NCBI GenBank assembly: GCA_900545405.1
Contig: UQYT01000071.1
Coordinates: 1-5,605 of the forward strand
Length of the DNA stretch: 5,605 nucleotides
Source of the DNA: an uncultured Eubacteriales bacterium
Lineage (GTDB): Bacteria; Bacillota; Clostridia; Oscillospirales; Oscillospiraceae
Direction of reading: 5' to 3'
In this document: positions 1 through 5,603 of the stretch, piece after piece
Position numbering within the stretch: the first letter of the stretch is position 1
How the letters are laid out: every line of letters starts with the position of its first letter
Notes under the pieces: generated by a model
The model's input: the letters and a program-made list of their open reading frames with translations, nothing else
Told to the model about the DNA's origin: nothing
Database searches by the model: none
Program-made: the position numbers and the translations under genes

Positions 1-124
1 TTTGGCGGCTCGACACCGTTTCTTTGGGCAAGCACCAAAGAAATGGGGTCGAAAGGCAGGACAAGCCATCGACCACCGCCCAACGTATCGGCGCACCCGT
101 ACAATCCTACAGACACCCACCAAC
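1..124. repeat. Direct repeat copy 1 with long hairpin
   Basis: This stretch matches 216-336. The first 25 bases are identical to copy 2 and 81-99 is identical to 295-313. Inside it 10-27 pairs with 35-52: TTTCTTTGG with CCAAAGAAA around a 7-base loop, then a G-T wobble, two C-G pairs, one mismatch and five more pairs. It begins at the window edge and may extend further left. It looks like a non-coding interspersed element, not a gene; short reading frames across it look like artefacts. Confidence 0.8.
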
Positions 125-215
125 CCCCTGCAAAAGTCGGGCGAGGAACGTATAGTCCACCGACTTGTAGCGCTCACGCGAATGGTGGAGCCGCCGAGGT
201 AAAAAAGCGCTTTTC
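125..215. other. Spacer between the two direct repeats, no gene seen
   Basis: This is non-coding as far as I can see. It contains a 7-bp hairpin (AAGTCGG at 134-140 with CCGACTT at 160-166, 19-base loop) and the perfect 12-base palindrome AAAAGCGCTTTT at 203-214. No promoter or terminator stands out. Confidence 0.5.
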
Positions 216-232
216 TTTGGCGGCTCGACACC
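184..232. repeat. Imperfect inverted repeat overlapping the start of repeat copy 2
   Basis: GGTG (184-187) plus GAGCCGCC (188-195) pair with GGCGGCTC (219-226) plus CACC (229-232), with a two-base bulge at 227-228. The interior continues with weaker A/T and G-T pairing. The right arm uses bases 225-232, which also form the base of the copy 2 hairpin, so the two folds exclude each other. Confidence 0.6.
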
Positions 233-336
233 GTTTCTTTTGGCAAGACAAAAGAAATGGGGTCGAAAGGCAGGGCAGGCCAACGCCCCCCTCCCAACGT
301 ATCGGCGCACCCGCACCCGCGCAAGTCACCACCAAC
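216..336. repeat. Direct repeat copy 2 with long hairpin
   Basis: This is the second copy of the left-edge element. TTTCTTTTG (234-242) pairs with CAAAAGAAA (249-257) around a 6-base loop, and the outer stem (225-233 with 258-266) is the same as in copy 1, including the wobble and the single mismatch. The copies differ in the inner stem by a G-C to T-A swap that keeps pairing. It ends about 10 bases before the trkH terminator region. Confidence 0.8.
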
Positions 337-345
337 ATGCACCAT

Positions 346-378
346 AAAAAAAGCGGCCCCCCGGCGGGGACCGCTTTT
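346..378 (-). terminator. Rho-independent terminator after trkH
   Basis: Read on the minus strand, an AAAAGCGG arm (378-371) pairs with CCGCTTTT (356-349). After one bulged base (370), CCCC (369-366) pairs with GGGG (360-357) around a 5-base loop. A run of seven T follows on the RNA-like strand (352-346). It lies 28 bases after the trkH stop and closes the exonuclease-trkA-trkH operon. The other strand has a weaker T-rich tail, so some two-way activity is possible. Confidence 0.92.
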
Positions 379-405
379 GCTTTATATCCCGCCCCGCAGG
401 GAGGG

Positions 406-1845
406 TCAGTTTTTGCGCCAGGTGGAGGGGAGGAAGAGGATCAGCATGGGGTAGATCTCCAGGCGGCCGACCAGCATGTCGAAGGAGAGCAGGGCCTTGG
501 AGAAGTTCGAGAACATGCCGTAATTCCCCATCGGGCCGACGAGGCTCAATCCGGGGCCGACGTTGGAGATGCAGGACGTCACGGCGGTGAAGTTCGTCTC
601 CAGGTCATAGCCGTCGAGCGAGACGAGCAGCGTGGAGAGGAACGTTATCGTGATGTACAGCGCGAAGAACACCAGCGTGCAGCGGATCGTCGTGAGGTCC
701 AGGCTGTGGCCGTCCATGCGCACGGACACCGTCCGCCGGGGGTTGAGCAGCTTGCCCAGCTCCTGCTTGGCCGCGCGCGTGAGGATGAGTATGCGCGAGA
801 CCTTGATGCCGCCGCCCGTGCTGCCCGCAGAGGCGCCGATGAACATCAGCAGCACCAGCATCCCCTTCGAGAACGCCGGCCAGTGGTTGAAGTCCGCCGT
901 CGCAAAGCCCGTCGTCGTCATGATGGACGACACCTGGAAGAACGAGAGCCGCAGCGAGTGCCAGAAGCTGCCGTCCTCGCCCATGATGTCCAGCGCTATC
1001 GCCAGCGTGGCAAAGCCCGCGATGCCGAGGTAGAGGTGCAGCTCCGAGTTGCGCAGCGCCGGGCGGAACTTCCGCATGATGAGCAGGAAGTAGATGGAGA
1101 AGTTCACGCCGAAGAGCAGCATGAATACGCCCGTGACCACGTCGATGTACGCGCTGTCGTAATAGCCGATGGAGGCGGCCTTTATGCTGAAGCCGCCGGT
1201 CGCGGCCGTGGCCATGGCGTGGTTGATGGAGTCGAAAAACGGCATCCCGCCGAGGCAGAGGAGGATGACCAGCATCACCGTCAGCGCGACGTAGATGAGG
1301 TAAGTTATCGCGGAGCTGTGCCGTATGCGGGGCACGAGCTTGCCGACCTGCGGGCCCGGGACCTCGGCGCGCATTATGTGCATGCTCCGCTCCTCCGAGA
1401 GCGGGAGCACGGCCATGATGAACACCAGCACGCCCATGCCGCCTATCCAGTGCGACAGGCTGCGCCAGAGCAGCGAGCCGCGCGTGAGCTCCTCGACGTT
1501 CGCGGCAACGGAGGCGCCCGTCGTGGTGAAGCCGGAGACGATCTCGAAGAAGGCGTCGAAGTAGTTCGGCATCTCGCCGGAGAACACGAAGGGCAGCGCG
1601 CCCACCAGGCTCATCAGCAGCCACGAGAGCGCGACGCTGACAAAGCCCTCGCGCGCGTAGATGTCGTGGTGGCGCAGCTTTGGCAGCGTGAGCAGGGCGA
1701 AGAGCGCCGCCGCGATGAGCAGCGTGTAGACAAAGGGCAGGGGCGACTCGCCGTAATACACCGCCGTCAGCGCCGGGGGCACCATCAGCGCGGCCTCGAC
1801 CGCCATGACGCGGCCGAGTATCTTGGAAATCATCCTGTAATTCAT
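406..1845 (-). CDS. trkH: TrkH-family potassium uptake protein, membrane subunit
   Basis: This 479-residue protein is the K+-translocating integral membrane subunit of a Trk/Ktr-type uptake system. Its four pore-loop repeats are visible: SGFTTTGAS (about 104-112), ATAATGGFS (212-220), SIMTTTGFAT (307-316) and TSCISNVGPG (423-432), each carrying the filter glycine (G110, G217/G218, G313, G430). The conserved GASAGSTGGGIKVSR segment lies at 337-351, and the C-terminus has the family ending GRLEIYPMLILFLPSTWR. Length is normal for TrkH (about 480). The ATG start is preceded by AGGAG at 1860-1856, 10 bases upstream, inside the last codons and stop of trkA; the gap between the two genes is 7 bases, so translation is probably coupled. 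The gene is last in its operon and is followed by a terminator. TrkH versus KtrB is a subfamily question, but the full-length two-RCK TrkA next door favours TrkH. The K+ transport role follows from the family and was not tested here. Confidence 0.96.
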   Translation of the reverse strand: MNYRMISKILGRVMAVEAALMVPPALTAVYYGESPLPFVYTLLIAAALFALLTLPKLRHHDIYAREGFVSVALSWLLMSLVGALPFVFSGEMPNYFDAFFEIVSGFTTTGASVAANVEELTRGSLLWRSLSHWIGGMGVLVFIMAVLPLSEERSMHIMRAEVPGPQVGKLVPRIRHSSAITYLIYVALTVMLVILLCLGGMPFFDSINHAMATAATGGFSIKAASIGYYDSAYIDVVTGVFMLLFGVNFSIYFLLIMRKFRPALRNSELHLYLGIAGFATLAIALDIMGEDGSFWHSLRLSFFQVSSIMTTTGFATADFNHWPAFSKGMLVLLMFIGASAGSTGGGIKVSRILILTRAAKQELGKLLNPRRTVSVRMDGHSLDLTTIRCTLVFFALYITITFLSTLLVSLDGYDLETNFTAVTSCISNVGPGLSLVGPMGNYGMFSNFSKALLSFDMLVGRLEIYPMLILFLPSTWRKN

Positions 1846-1852
1846 CCGGCCG

Positions 1853-3214
1853 CTACTCCTCGAAAATGTCGTCGAAGCGCTGCATGCCGAAGCGGGTGGT
1901 CACGGCTATGACGCTGTCGTGCATCCGGACGCAGTCGTTGCCGCCGGGGATGATGCACTCGTTGCCGCGGATTATGGCGGCGAGCAGCGTGTCGCGCCGG
2001 ATGCTGAGGCTGCGCAGGGGGATGTCCAGATACTCCGCGGGGCGCTTTATGGAGAACTCCAGCACCTCGGCCTTGCCGTCGGCTATCTCGTGCAGGGACT
2101 CTATGCCGCTGGCGTCGATGGAGTTCTGCATCGCGCGGACGTAGGTGACGATGTTGTCCGCGGCGATGTTCTTGGGCGTGACGAAGCTGTCGAGCTTGTG
2201 GGAGTCCACCATGCGGCGGAAGCAGTCGTCGTTGACCTTGGTGATGACCTTGCCGGCGCCGGAGCGGGCGGCGAACATGGAGGTTATGATGTTGTTCTGG
2301 TCGCTGCCGGTGAGGGCGACGAAGGCGTCCGTGGTGCGGATGCCCTCCTCCTCGAGCACCTTGGGGTTGGTGCCGTCGCCGAGGAGTATCTCCGCGCGGG
2401 GGAGTATGCCCTTGATTATCTCGCAGTGCTCCTCGTTGCGCTCGAGTATGCGGACGCGGATGCCGGACTCGATGAGCGCGGAGCCGAGGTAGAGCGAGAT
2501 GCGCCCGCCGCCGAGGATGAGCACGTCGCGCACGCTGCGGCGGTAGGAGCCCACGGCCTTGAAAAAGGCGCTCATCTCCGCCGAGGGGCCCACGACGTGG
2601 AGCGTGTCCCCGGCCGAGAGGACGAAGTCGCCCTTGGGTATGATGACCTGCCCGTCGTGCTCGACGGCGCAGATGAGGATGTTGGAGGAGTGCTTGTCGC
2701 GCAGCTTGACGAGGCGCAGCCCGCACAGCGGCGACTCGGGCGCGAGGGTGAACTCCACCATCTCGGCCCGGCCCTTTGCGAAGGACTCCACCTTCGCCGC
2801 GGAGGGGAAGCGCAGTATGCGCGAGATCTCGGCCGCCGCGGCCTGCTCCGGGTTTAGCACCAGCGAGAGGCCGAGCTCGTCCTTGAGGAACACCATCTGC
2901 CGGAAATATTCCATCGTGCGCACGCGCGCGACGGTGTTCTTCACGCCGAGCTTCTTGCCCGTGAGGCAGCAGAGCATGTTTACGGAGTCGTCGCTCGTGA
3001 CGGCGATGAGCAGGTCGGCGTCGGCGACGCCGGCCTCGGTGAGGACGTTGTAGTCCGCGCCGTTGCCGTAGAGCACCATGGCGTCCACGCCGGTGGAGAT
3101 CTCCTCGAGACACTCGGCGTTGTTGTCCACGACCGTGATGTCGTGGCCCTCGTCCGCGAGGCGGCGGGCGATCTCCTGCCCCATGCGTCCGCCTCCGACC
3201 AGAATGATCTTCAT
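1853..3214 (-). CDS. trkA: TrkA, cytosolic NAD-binding regulatory subunit of Trk potassium uptake
   Basis: This 453-residue soluble protein has the duplicated TrkA layout: RCK-N (about 1-120), RCK-C (about 145-222), second RCK-N (about 230-350) and second RCK-C (about 380-453). The first Rossmann fold starts with VGGGRMG (6-12, a GxGxxG motif) and has D30 at the end of the second strand, the usual ribose-binding acid. The second has LGGGRIS (234-240), with Ser where the last Gly is expected, and E258 as the acid. In the family, a TrkA assembly sits under the TrkH dimer and gates it in response to bound nucleotides; some RCK-C domains in Firmicutes bind c-di-AMP, which cannot be judged here. 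The ATG overlaps the stop of the exonuclease gene by four bases (ATGA), and AGGAG at 3230-3226 lies 11 bases upstream. Ile is written ATA in about 12 of 39 codons, which is notable at this GC content. Confidence 0.97.
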   Translation of the reverse strand: MKIILVGGGRMGQEIARRLADEGHDITVVDNNAECLEEISTGVDAMVLYGNGADYNVLTEAGVADADLLIAVTSDDSVNMLCCLTGKKLGVKNTVARVRTMEYFRQMVFLKDELGLSLVLNPEQAAAAEISRILRFPSAAKVESFAKGRAEMVEFTLAPESPLCGLRLVKLRDKHSSNILICAVEHDGQVIIPKGDFVLSAGDTLHVVGPSAEMSAFFKAVGSYRRSVRDVLILGGGRISLYLGSALIESGIRVRILERNEEHCEIIKGILPRAEILLGDGTNPKVLEEEGIRTTDAFVALTGSDQNNIITSMFAARSGAGKVITKVNDDCFRRMVDSHKLDSFVTPKNIAADNIVTYVRAMQNSIDASGIESLHEIADGKAEVLEFSIKRPAEYLDIPLRSLSIRRDTLLAAIIRGNECIIPGGNDCVRMHDSVIAVTTRFGMQRFDDIFEE

Positions 3215-4203
3215 TGTCCCTTACGCTCCTGTTGTTTGGATACTTTCGCGCGGCGGCGGCGGCCGCGGCTGCGCGGCTGGGCGCTCTTTGCGGCGTAGAA
3301 GCTCTGCATGTTCTCGTCCGCGCGGTAGGCGAGGCGTCCGGCGGAGTAGCTGCCGTCGTCAGAGTGCTTGAACTTTATGCGCAGCAGGAGCTTGCCGTCG
3401 GCCGGGCACTCGGCCAGGCACATATAGCGCTGGTCGCCCTGGTTTATCCACTTGGAAAACTGCATCTCGCCGCCGCAGATGGGGCAGCAGGGCGCGGCGA
3501 GGGAGCAGTCGGCAAAGGCGTCGCCCTTGGAGGCGTAGCCGGAAAAGGCGCTGTGGGCGATGGGCTCCGGCATGTCGGGCCGGGGCTTCTTCTCCTTGTG
3601 CGGGCTGCGGCTGGCGAGTATCTCCGCCGCGTCCGCGTACTGCTCCATGCCCGCGGCCATGTCCAGCCTGGAGCAGACGAGGCCCGTGTTGTAGGCGTCG
3701 CCCAGCGCGTCGTGCGCCACGCGGGTCTGCTCTATGCCGAAGTGCTCCATGGCCGTGGCGAGGGACTTCTGGTTCTTGTCCCCGCCGGTCTGGAGGTTGT
3801 ATATGAGCTGCAGGTTCACCCAGCCGGATATCCAGTCCCAGTCCAGGTCGTGGATGATGATGTTCTGCTCCATGATGCCCTGGTCGTCATAGCCCCAGGT
3901 GAGGAAGGTCACGCCGTCCCCGCACCAGGCGCGGAACTGCGCGAGCGCCTCCGGAAAGGCCACGCCGTGGGAGAGGCGCTCCTTGTCGAAGCCGGTGAGC
4001 TTCTTGACCTTGTAGTGCATGCGCTTGAAGTAGACGGGCTTGACGTCTATCTGAAATTCCTCCCCGGGCGTCATGTCCTCGTTCAGGCGCACCGCGCCTA
4101 TCTGGATGATCTCGCCCCGGAGATGGATGGGCAGCCTGTTGAAAACGGAGGACTTGGAGCTCATCGCCTGATTCCACTCCAGATCCACCACTACGTAATT
4201 CAT
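3211..4203 (-). CDS. DEDDh-family 3'-5' exonuclease with C-terminal zinc ribbon and basic tail
   Basis: The 330-residue protein has an N-terminal DnaQ/RNase T-type exonuclease domain (about 1-185). Exo I is VVVDLEW with D7 and E9, Exo II is TWGYDDQ with D106 or D107, and Exo III is AHDALGDAYNT with H164 and D169. These make a complete DEDDh metal site, so an active 3'-5' nuclease is expected. The overall type resembles KapD/ERI-1-like bacterial exonucleases; whether RNA or DNA is the substrate cannot be read from sequence. After a hydrophilic linker (about 198-230) comes a CPIC...CLAEC cluster (C240, C243, C262, C266) that looks like a zinc ribbon, then a very basic tail (RSRGRRRRAK at 311-320), both plausible nucleic-acid contacts. 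Residues MNYVVVDLEW are a canonical N-terminus, which supports the ATG at 4203; AGGGGG (4220-4215) is a rather distant binding site. It is the first gene of the operon with trkA and trkH, with a 4-base overlap to trkA. Confidence 0.9.
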   Translation of the reverse strand: MNYVVVDLEWNQAMSSKSSVFNRLPIHLRGEIIQIGAVRLNEDMTPGEEFQIDVKPVYFKRMHYKVKKLTGFDKERLSHGVAFPEALAQFRAWCGDGVTFLTWGYDDQGIMEQNIIIHDLDWDWISGWVNLQLIYNLQTGGDKNQKSLATAMEHFGIEQTRVAHDALGDAYNTGLVCSRLDMAAGMEQYADAAEILASRSPHKEKKPRPDMPEPIAHSAFSGYASKGDAFADCSLAAPCCPICGGEMQFSKWINQGDQRYMCLAECPADGKLLLRIKFKHSDDGSYSAGRLAYRADENMQSFYAAKSAQPRSRGRRRRAKVSKQQERKGQ

Positions 4204-4254
4204 CGGAATACCGTCCCCCTTTTCCCTTGATGGTCACGCGAAACATTGCCAACT

Positions 4255-4283
4255 ATTATATCACAGCGCCAATTAGATATCAA
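4255..4283 (-). promoter_or_regulatory. Sigma-A type promoter of the exonuclease-trkA-trkH operon
   Basis: On the minus strand TTGATA (4283-4278) is followed by a 17-base spacer and a perfect TATAAT (4260-4255), with TGA directly before it (extended -10). Transcription would start near 4248 and leave a leader of about 45 bases before the exonuclease ATG. The -35 box overlaps the TGA stop of the lgt-like gene. No operator or riboswitch fold is evident in the short leader. Confidence 0.85.
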
Positions 4284-5059
4284 TCGGGCATTTTGCGCCC
4301 CGAGCGCATAAAAAAGTATAAAGAAACCGCCAGAAATCCGGCCGCCGAGAGCCATTGCGAGGTGGAGAGCCCCCAGAGCGCGCCGCGGGCCACGTCGCCG
4401 CGGAAGAACTCGAGCACGAAGCGCGCGGGGCAGTAGCACGCGAGGTAAAACTCCGCGGCAAAGCGCGCCCGCCGCGGCCCCGCCGTGAACCAGAGCAGCG
4501 CGAGGAAGAGCGCGAGCTGCACGGCGGCCTCAAAGAGCTGCACGGGCAGGCGCGGCACGCCCGGCGGCGCGGCGAGGGAGGCGGCAGGAAAGACCACCGA
4601 GACGGGCGAGTCGCACTCGACGCCGTAGCAGCAGCCGGCGCAGAAGCAGCCGACGCGCCCGAGCGCCGCCACGAGCGCGAGCGCGGGCACGAGCAGCGGC
4701 ATGAAATCCGCGAGCCGCACGCGGTAGGCCCGGGCGGCGAGCCGGGCCGCCGCCAGCCCGCCGGGCACGGCGCCGAGGAACACGAAGCCGCCGGAGACGT
4801 AGGCGAGCAGCGCCGCCGCCCCCGCGCCGGAGCGCACGAGCTCCGCGAGCCGGGGCAGCACGGTGAGCAGGTAGAGCAGCTTGGCCCCGGCGAGGGCGCC
4901 GAGGGCGGCAAAGACATAGATGTACGCCGCGTCGTCCCGCGAGAGCGAGAAGCGCGGCGCGCGGAGGATGACGAAGAGCAGCCCGAGCAGGAAGCCGAGC
5001 AGGCCGAGCAGCCCGTACATGGGCAGGCTGCGGCCGAGGATGGTGACGAAGGGGAGCAT
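4280..5059 (-). CDS. Lgt-like membrane protein (divergent prolipoprotein diacylglyceryl transferase homologue)
   Basis: The 259-residue protein is strongly hydrophobic with about seven membrane segments, matching the Lgt family in length and topology. Family landmarks are PMYG (13-16, Y15), GGFVFLGA (90-97), GRVGCFCAGCCYG (134-146), RLPVQLFEA (170-178, like the usual HPSQLYEA) and YCPARFVLEFFR (209-220, with Y209, R213, E217 and R220). Lgt transfers diacylglycerol from phosphatidylglycerol to the lipobox Cys of prolipoproteins in the cytoplasmic membrane. By my alignment with the E. coli enzyme, Y26, R143, G154, Y235, R239 and E243 have counterparts, but H103 is Leu95, N146 is Cys138 and E151 is Cys143. 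It is therefore better called Lgt-like than Lgt; the true reaction is open. AAGGAGG (5070-5064) precedes the ATG, and a terminator hairpin lies just upstream. The promoter of the next operon overlaps its stop codon. Confidence 0.88.
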   Translation of the reverse strand: MLPFVTILGRSLPMYGLLGLLGFLLGLLFVILRAPRFSLSRDDAAYIYVFAALGALAGAKLLYLLTVLPRLAELVRSGAGAAALLAYVSGGFVFLGAVPGGLAAARLAARAYRVRLADFMPLLVPALALVAALGRVGCFCAGCCYGVECDSPVSVVFPAASLAAPPGVPRLPVQLFEAAVQLALFLALLWFTAGPRRARFAAEFYLACYCPARFVLEFFRGDVARGALWGLSTSQWLSAAGFLAVSLYFFMRSGRKMPD

Positions 5060-5063
5060 GGAG

Positions 5064-5070
5064 CCTCCTT
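5064..5070 (-). promoter_or_regulatory. Ribosome binding site of the lgt-like gene, abutting the terminator T run
   Basis: AAGGAGG lies 4 bases from the ATG at 5059, a short but usable spacing. It begins at the base immediately after the six-T tail of the upstream hairpin, which leaves no room for a promoter between the two. Confidence 0.8.
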
Positions 5071-5107
5071 AAAAAATCAGTGTAACGGCGCGGGGCCGTT
5101 ACACTGA
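5071..5107 (-). terminator. Terminator hairpin between the DUF4190-type and lgt-like genes
   Basis: A perfect 12-bp stem, TCAGTGTAACGG with CCGTTACACTGA (5107-5096 and 5088-5077), surrounds a 7-base loop and is followed on the minus strand by six T (5076-5071). It has the form of an intrinsic terminator for the DUF4190-type gene, whose stop lies 20 bases upstream. The T run directly abuts the lgt-like ribosome binding site, so it could also act as a regulated readthrough element. Confidence 0.85.
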
Positions 5108-5127
5108 AGCTGGCAGGTGAGGGCGCG

Positions 5128-5433
5128 TCAGCAGTAGGAAAAGGCGCTGAGCGCGCCGATAGCGCCGACGCAGGCGATGCAGGCGATGAACACAAAGGCC
5201 CCGCCGATGATGCCGATTATCGAGAGCACGAATCCGGCCGTGCGAATGCCGCCGTTGAAGCCGAGCTGTTTGGCCTTGGAGGCGTATACAAGGCCGACGA
5301 CGCCGAGCACGACGGAGACGATGCTGGAGTAACCGAAGAACCAGAGCACGACGGCGATGATTCCGAGCACGAGGCTCACCACCGCTTCGTTCTGCCCCGG
5401 GACCTGCCCGCCGCGATCGTTGTTTTCGTACAT
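5128..5433 (-). CDS. Small DUF4190-type membrane protein
   Basis: This 101-residue protein has a short polar N-terminus (MYENNDRGGQVPGQNE) and then glycine-rich hydrophobic stretches at about 17-34, 36-52 and 63-93. They carry SLVLGIIAVVL, VVLGVVGLVYASKAKQ and the second-half motif GIRTAGFVLSIIGIIGG, which is the pattern of DUF4190 proteins, small membrane proteins of unknown function common in Firmicutes and Actinobacteria. The end is Cys-containing (C85, C88, C101). I chose the ATG at 5433 because AAGGAGG (5448-5442) lies 8 bases upstream. An in-frame GTG at 5442 would add three residues, but it is part of that binding site and cannot serve it. A strong promoter lies just upstream and a terminator just downstream, so this is mainly a single-gene transcript. 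No function can be assigned. Confidence 0.85.
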   Translation of the reverse strand: MYENNDRGGQVPGQNEAVVSLVLGIIAVVLWFFGYSSIVSVVLGVVGLVYASKAKQLGFNGGIRTAGFVLSIIGIIGGAFVFIACIACVGAIGALSAFSYC

Positions 5434-5441
5434 AGAGAGCA

Positions 5442-5448
5442 CCTCCTT
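5442..5448 (-). promoter_or_regulatory. Ribosome binding site that fixes the DUF4190-type start
   Basis: AAGGAGG is 8 bases from the ATG at 5433. The alternative GTG start at 5442 overlaps this site, so the longer reading is unlikely. Confidence 0.85.
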
Positions 5449-5457
5449 CTCAGCAAT

Positions 5458-5486
5458 AATTTAGCATCGCCGCGCCCGCGTGTCAA
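5458..5486 (-). promoter_or_regulatory. Sigma-A type promoter of the DUF4190-type gene
   Basis: On the minus strand a perfect TTGACA (5486-5481) is followed by a 17-base spacer and TAAATT (5463-5458), preceded by TGC (extended -10). An A/T run lies just upstream of the -35 box. The predicted start near 5451 gives a leader of about 18 bases with the AAGGAGG site near its 5' end. Confidence 0.8.
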
Positions 5487-5540
5487 TTTTTTTCGCGCCC
5501 GCCGCACTAGACCTGCGCGAAGCGCGCCTGAAAGTTTCGC

Positions 5541-5603
5541 CCGCCTTTTCAAAGGCGGTGGAGTCCAGAGGCAAAGCCTCTGGCCGCGCTCCGCAGAGCG
5601 CGG
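5541..5603. repeat. Three tandem 8-bp hairpins at the right edge
   Basis: Three different perfect inverted repeats follow one another: CCGCCTTT/AAAGGCGG (5541-5548, 5551-5558), CCAGAGGC/GCCTCTGG (5565-5572, 5576-5583) and CCGCGCTC/GAGCGCGG (5584-5591, 5596-5603). The second and third abut directly. A smaller GCGCG/CGCGC hairpin lies at 5515-5527. No T run follows on either strand, so they are not ordinary terminators. The pattern resembles interspersed intergenic repeats I recall from gut clostridia, but I could not search. The element may continue beyond the window. Confidence 0.7.

Noticed and set aside
107..316. Short minus-strand frame of 69 codons through the left repeats
   Set aside because: It reads straight through the repeat hairpin (FFCLAKRNGVEPPKK), has no clear ribosome binding site and lies after the trkH terminator. 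It is probably a repeat-derived artefact.
1..345. CRISPR array
   Set aside because: There are only two units with a long, unequal body and a spacing of about 215 bases. The repeats are over 90 bases long and unlike CRISPR repeats, and no cas gene is present.
43..1911. Very long plus-strand open frame of 622 codons opposite trkH
   Set aside because: It is an antisense shadow of trkH in GC-rich DNA. The translation is rich in R, E, H and A with no domain, and it begins inside the hairpin repeat.
1919..2857. Long plus-strand frame opposite trkA
   Set aside because: Its composition (A, V, E, D, G, L rich) is that of a mirror frame, and trkA on the other strand is unambiguous.
3214..4230. Plus-strand frame of 338 codons opposite the exonuclease gene
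   Set aside because: The exonuclease motifs are intact on the minus strand; this frame has low-complexity composition and no recognisable domain.
4285..4301. Small hairpin near the end of the lgt-like gene as a possible terminator
   Set aside because: The pairing is short and lies inside the coding sequence, and no T run follows on the minus strand. The promoter of the next operon starts there instead.
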